From Clostridia bacterium (lineage in GTDB: Bacteria > Bacillota > Clostridia > Oscillospirales > CAG-272): a stretch of DNA of 6,517 nt. Shown here piece after piece: positions 4,197 through 6,517 of the stretch; position 1 is the first letter of the stretch, and every line of letters begins with the position of its first letter. The stretch covers positions 1 to 6,517 of the forward strand of contig JAFTUB010000125.1 of assembly GCA_017466495.1 (NCBI GenBank), given 5' to 3'. The notes under the pieces were generated by a model. That model was not told where the DNA came from, ran no database searches, and saw only the letters and a program-made list of their open reading frames with translations. A program made the translations under genes and the position numbers.

Positions 4197-6509
4197 TTAC
4201 CCCAGCAGGATATGCTCGGCCTCCACCATTTGCGCCTCTCGGGGATGGCAGGTGAAGAGCAGGCACTGTCCGTTCTCGCCGGTGCTTTCCTTCAGCATGG
4301 AGAGAAGGGCGGCGGCGCGGGTGTTGTCCAGCTGTGCCAGACTTTCATCCAGCAGGATGGGGGGACGTTCATTGGGATAGAGCAGCTCCAACAGCGCCAG
4401 GCGAAGGGCCAGGTAGGCGGCGTCCCCCGTGCCCGAGGAGAGCAGTTCCACAGGGCGGGCGGCATCCGCCGTTTCCACCGTCATAGCCATGCCGTGCCCC
4501 AGGCCGATGCCGCTGTAGCGTCCTGCGGTGATGTGGGAGAGCAGCTCCCCGGCGCGCTTGCGCAGGCGGGGAATCACTCCGCGGCGCATGGACTCGGCGG
4601 CCTCCTCCAGGGATTCGGCGGCCAGGCGGATGGCATCGTGGCGAGCGGTCAGTTCTTCAATGCGGCGATCCAGTTCCTCCAGTTTGGCGGCCAGTTTGAT
4701 GGGATCTTCGGTGACGGCCTCCAGGGCAATGAGCTGTTTTTCGGTTTCGATCCGTTTGTATTCAATGGATTCCAGGCCCTTGGCACAGAACTCCCGCTCC
4801 CGACGGAGCACGCTGATGTTGACTTCCGCAATGTCGGGGGGCGCGGCGGTTACCCGGCGGCGGAGCATAGCCTCGTCCTCGTCCGCCAGCTCTTCCGCCT
4901 TATTCTGCAGGACATCTTCATATTTGCGCAGGTCGTGCATCAGCTCGTCAGCCGAGTCCGATGCCCGCTCAGCCCTGGGAATGGCGGCGGACAGCGCCGC
5001 GGAAAGGCCGCCGTCTACCACGGGAATATCCCATTTGGCCAATGCATCCATGGCTTCTCCCCGAAGCAGATCAAGGGCCTGCTGGCGGCGGGTGAGCTCG
5101 TCTTCAATCTGCGCCAGAATCTCTTCATAGCCCTTGAACTGCTCCTCTTCGGCAAAGCAGGAGGAGAGATAGTCGGCGAAGGCCCCTTCGCCAAGATCCT
5201 CGTCCATGCCGTACTGACAGCAGAGGTCAATGCGCGCGTTCTTGCGGCGGCGGGCAAACACCAGGCAGAGAATGGCCCCTGCCAGTATAGGCAGGCAGGA
5301 CAGGGTGGGGAGATAGCCCACAGCGGGCAGGAAATAGCCTACGGCGATTCCACCGCCCAGACAGAGAGCAGACAAAATAAAGAGGATAACCGCCCATGTT
5401 CCCAAGGTCTTGCCCCCGCGGGAAAGACGGGCGTAGCGGTCAGTGAGTACATCTACACCGCCGGCGGTGCGGATCTCGGCGGCCTGCGCGGCGCGAACCC
5501 GGTCACCGGGCTGATCCCCCCGCATCCGGGCAAGCTCGGTTTCGGTGCGGGCGTGCTCGGCCTCAGCGGCGGCAATGCGCCGCTCCAGGTCCCGCAGCTG
5601 TGCGGCATAGGCACGGTTGGGGAAGAAGGTTTCGGTTCCTTCGGCAGCGTAAAGCTCACCCAGGGCGGTGCGCAGTTCGGCGGTCTTCTTTTCCAGGGCG
5701 TGGAGACTCTCAAATCGCCGCAGAAGCTGCAGGGCATCGTAGGCTTCACAGCGGGCATCCAGCTGATCCAGCTTTTCCCGGGATGAAGCACCCGAGCGCT
5801 TGAGATCCTCGTGCAGGTTTTGCGCCGCAATGAGGGCGCTGTTTTTTTCCTTTGCCTGGCCCAGGCGGGTCGCCACGGTGCTGCGCTCGTTCTGCAGGGT
5901 GAAAATCTCTCCCCCGCGGCCGTTTTTGTGCAGAAGGGTTTTGCGGGCAGAATCAAGCCGTGCCAGGGCGCGGGCAGTATTGTTAGTTTCGTTGGCCGAG
6001 GTGAGGAGATTTTCCAGGGCTTCGCTCACCCCTGCGCCGTCCACGCCGGTACAGCCCAGCTGACGGACAAACGCGGTGCTCTCAAAGACAGCGGCGGGAA
6101 CGCCGAGGAAATATTCCCCCGGCTGAGTGCCCCGGGGAAGGGGTGTGCCGCTTTCCAGGTCAACGATCTGCAGGCTTTCGGTGTAGCTTTCGCGGCTGGC
6201 CTCGGCACTGCCGCTGACGGTGCGCACCAGGGCACGCTGAATGCGGTACTGGTGACCGTCGGCATCGGCGGCGACGACCATACTGCCGGCGGCGCGGCCT
6301 GTGCGCCAGTTCAGCCGACGGGTGCGCTCGGAAACCGTTTCTCCCGCAGTTCTGCCGGGGATGCCGTAGAGCATGAACCGGATAAAGGCCGACAGGGTGC
6401 TCTTCCCCGATTCATTGCGGCCTTCCAAGATATTGATTCCCGGCGCAAAGGTGAAATCCCGGTTTTCCAGGGCGCCGAAGTCCTCGCTATGTAGAGAAAT
6501 ACTGCGCAT
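4197..6509 (-). CDS. SMC-like AAA ATPase, YhaN/SbcC type, with central membrane hairpin
   Basis: 770 residues with a split ABC-type ATPase. The N-terminal half carries Walker A GRNESGKST (30-38; K36, S37) and a Q-loop glutamine in FVRQLG (Q150). The C-terminal half carries the signature LLSSGTGDAAYLALR (689-703), Walker B ILLDESLAQLD (718-728; D721, E722) and the H-loop TCH (H755). Charged helical segments at about 205-365 and 455-650 look like coiled coil. Between them lie two hydrophobic stretches (about 370-395 and 397-419) followed by Arg-Arg-Arg-Lys, a likely membrane hairpin in place of the Cys-x-x-Cys zinc hook of Rad50/SbcC. It is shorter than Bacillus YhaN (about 960). YhaN-type proteins usually pair with a metallophosphoesterase (YhaO/SbcD-like) and are thought to act on DNA. 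That partner is expected upstream, beyond the window. The ATG at 6509 fits the conserved start; only 8 nt precede it, so its ribosome binding site cannot be judged. An upstream reading frame could overlap it, closing at TAG 6489-6487. Confidence 0.92.
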   Translation of the reverse strand: MRSISLHSEDFGALENRDFTFAPGINILEGRNESGKSTLSAFIRFMLYGIPGRTAGETVSERTRRLNWRTGRAAGSMVVAADADGHQYRIQRALVRTVSGSAEASRESYTESLQIVDLESGTPLPRGTQPGEYFLGVPAAVFESTAFVRQLGCTGVDGAGVSEALENLLTSANETNNTARALARLDSARKTLLHKNGRGGEIFTLQNERSTVATRLGQAKEKNSALIAAQNLHEDLKRSGASSREKLDQLDARCEAYDALQLLRRFESLHALEKKTAELRTALGELYAAEGTETFFPNRAYAAQLRDLERRIAAAEAEHARTETELARMRGDQPGDRVRAAQAAEIRTAGGVDVLTDRYARLSRGGKTLGTWAVILFILSALCLGGGIAVGYFLPAVGYLPTLSCLPILAGAILCLVFARRRKNARIDLCCQYGMDEDLGEGAFADYLSSCFAEEEQFKGYEEILAQIEDELTRRQQALDLLRGEAMDALAKWDIPVVDGGLSAALSAAIPRAERASDSADELMHDLRKYEDVLQNKAEELADEDEAMLRRRVTAAPPDIAEVNISVLRREREFCAKGLESIEYKRIETEKQLIALEAVTEDPIKLAAKLEELDRRIEELTARHDAIRLAAESLEEAAESMRRGVIPRLRKRAGELLSHITAGRYSGIGLGHGMAMTVETADAARPVELLSSGTGDAAYLALRLALLELLYPNERPPILLDESLAQLDNTRAAALLSMLKESTGENGQCLLFTCHPREAQMVEAEHILLG

Positions 6510-6517
6510 ATTGATGA

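Noticed and set aside
4182..5786. Long plus-strand open frame of 534 codons
   Set aside because: It lies antisense to the ATPase, whose reading has Walker A, signature and Walker B motifs. The plus-strand product is Gly/Gln-rich without any domain, as expected for a mirror frame in GC-rich coding DNA.
5811..6494. Plus-strand open frame of 227 codons
   Set aside because: It is also antisense to the ATPase N-terminal domain, with no ribosome binding site or recognisable motif.
6487..6517. End of an upstream gene overlapping the ATPase start (frame closing at TAG 6489-6487)
   Set aside because: Only nine codons of that frame are visible, which is too little to call a gene.

Overview
All five protein genes lie on the minus strand, so the window is read from right to left. 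It looks like the chromosome of a GC-rich, low-oxygen Firmicute, most likely a gut clostridium of the Oscillospiraceae/Ruminococcaceae type. The clues are strong AGGAGG ribosome binding sites, a textbook sigma-A promoter, a clostridial type of SbcC/YhaN-like ATPase, a short-form Orn/Lys/Arg decarboxylase, and Cys-rich lipoproteins of a kind common in gut clostridia. The placement is inference from gene families and base use; there is no rRNA or marker gene to prove it.

Right half (6509 down to 1940): three genes that read as one transcription unit. First is an SMC-like ATPase of the YhaN/SbcC type with a membrane hairpin in its middle (4197..6509). After a 66-nt spacer holding a perfect 12-bp hairpin comes the multicopper-oxidase-fold protein PgeF/YfiH (3327..4130). 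One base after its stop codon begins a PLP-dependent Orn/Lys/Arg decarboxylase (1940..3325). No promoter is visible between these genes, so transcription probably starts beyond the right edge. The expected partner of the ATPase, an SbcD/YhaO-like metallophosphoesterase, would lie just outside the window.

Middle (1939 down to 1634, 306 nt without a gene): a GC-rich element directly after the decarboxylase stop, a perfect 34-nt palindrome, and a strong terminator hairpin with T runs on both strands. An AT-rich stretch follows with an almost ideal extended -10 promoter and a 14-nt palindrome at its predicted start point. This is a clean border between two transcription units.

Left half (1633 down to 1): two tandem paralogous lipoprotein genes driven by that promoter. 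The first is complete (405 codons); the second is cut by the window edge after 124 codons. Their first 90 nt, including the ribosome binding site, are almost identical in DNA, while the mature proteins are only about 70 % identical. Both carry a four-cysteine cluster after the N-terminus and look like secreted beta-propeller proteins of unknown function. This half has visibly lower GC than the ATPase gene.

The window is mostly ordinary housekeeping and accessory sequence. The items most worth a second look are the paralogous lipoprotein pair with its conserved leader, the PgeF/decarboxylase coupling, and the related GC-rich elements placed directly behind two stop codons. No phage, CRISPR, tRNA, rRNA or insertion sequence is seen.
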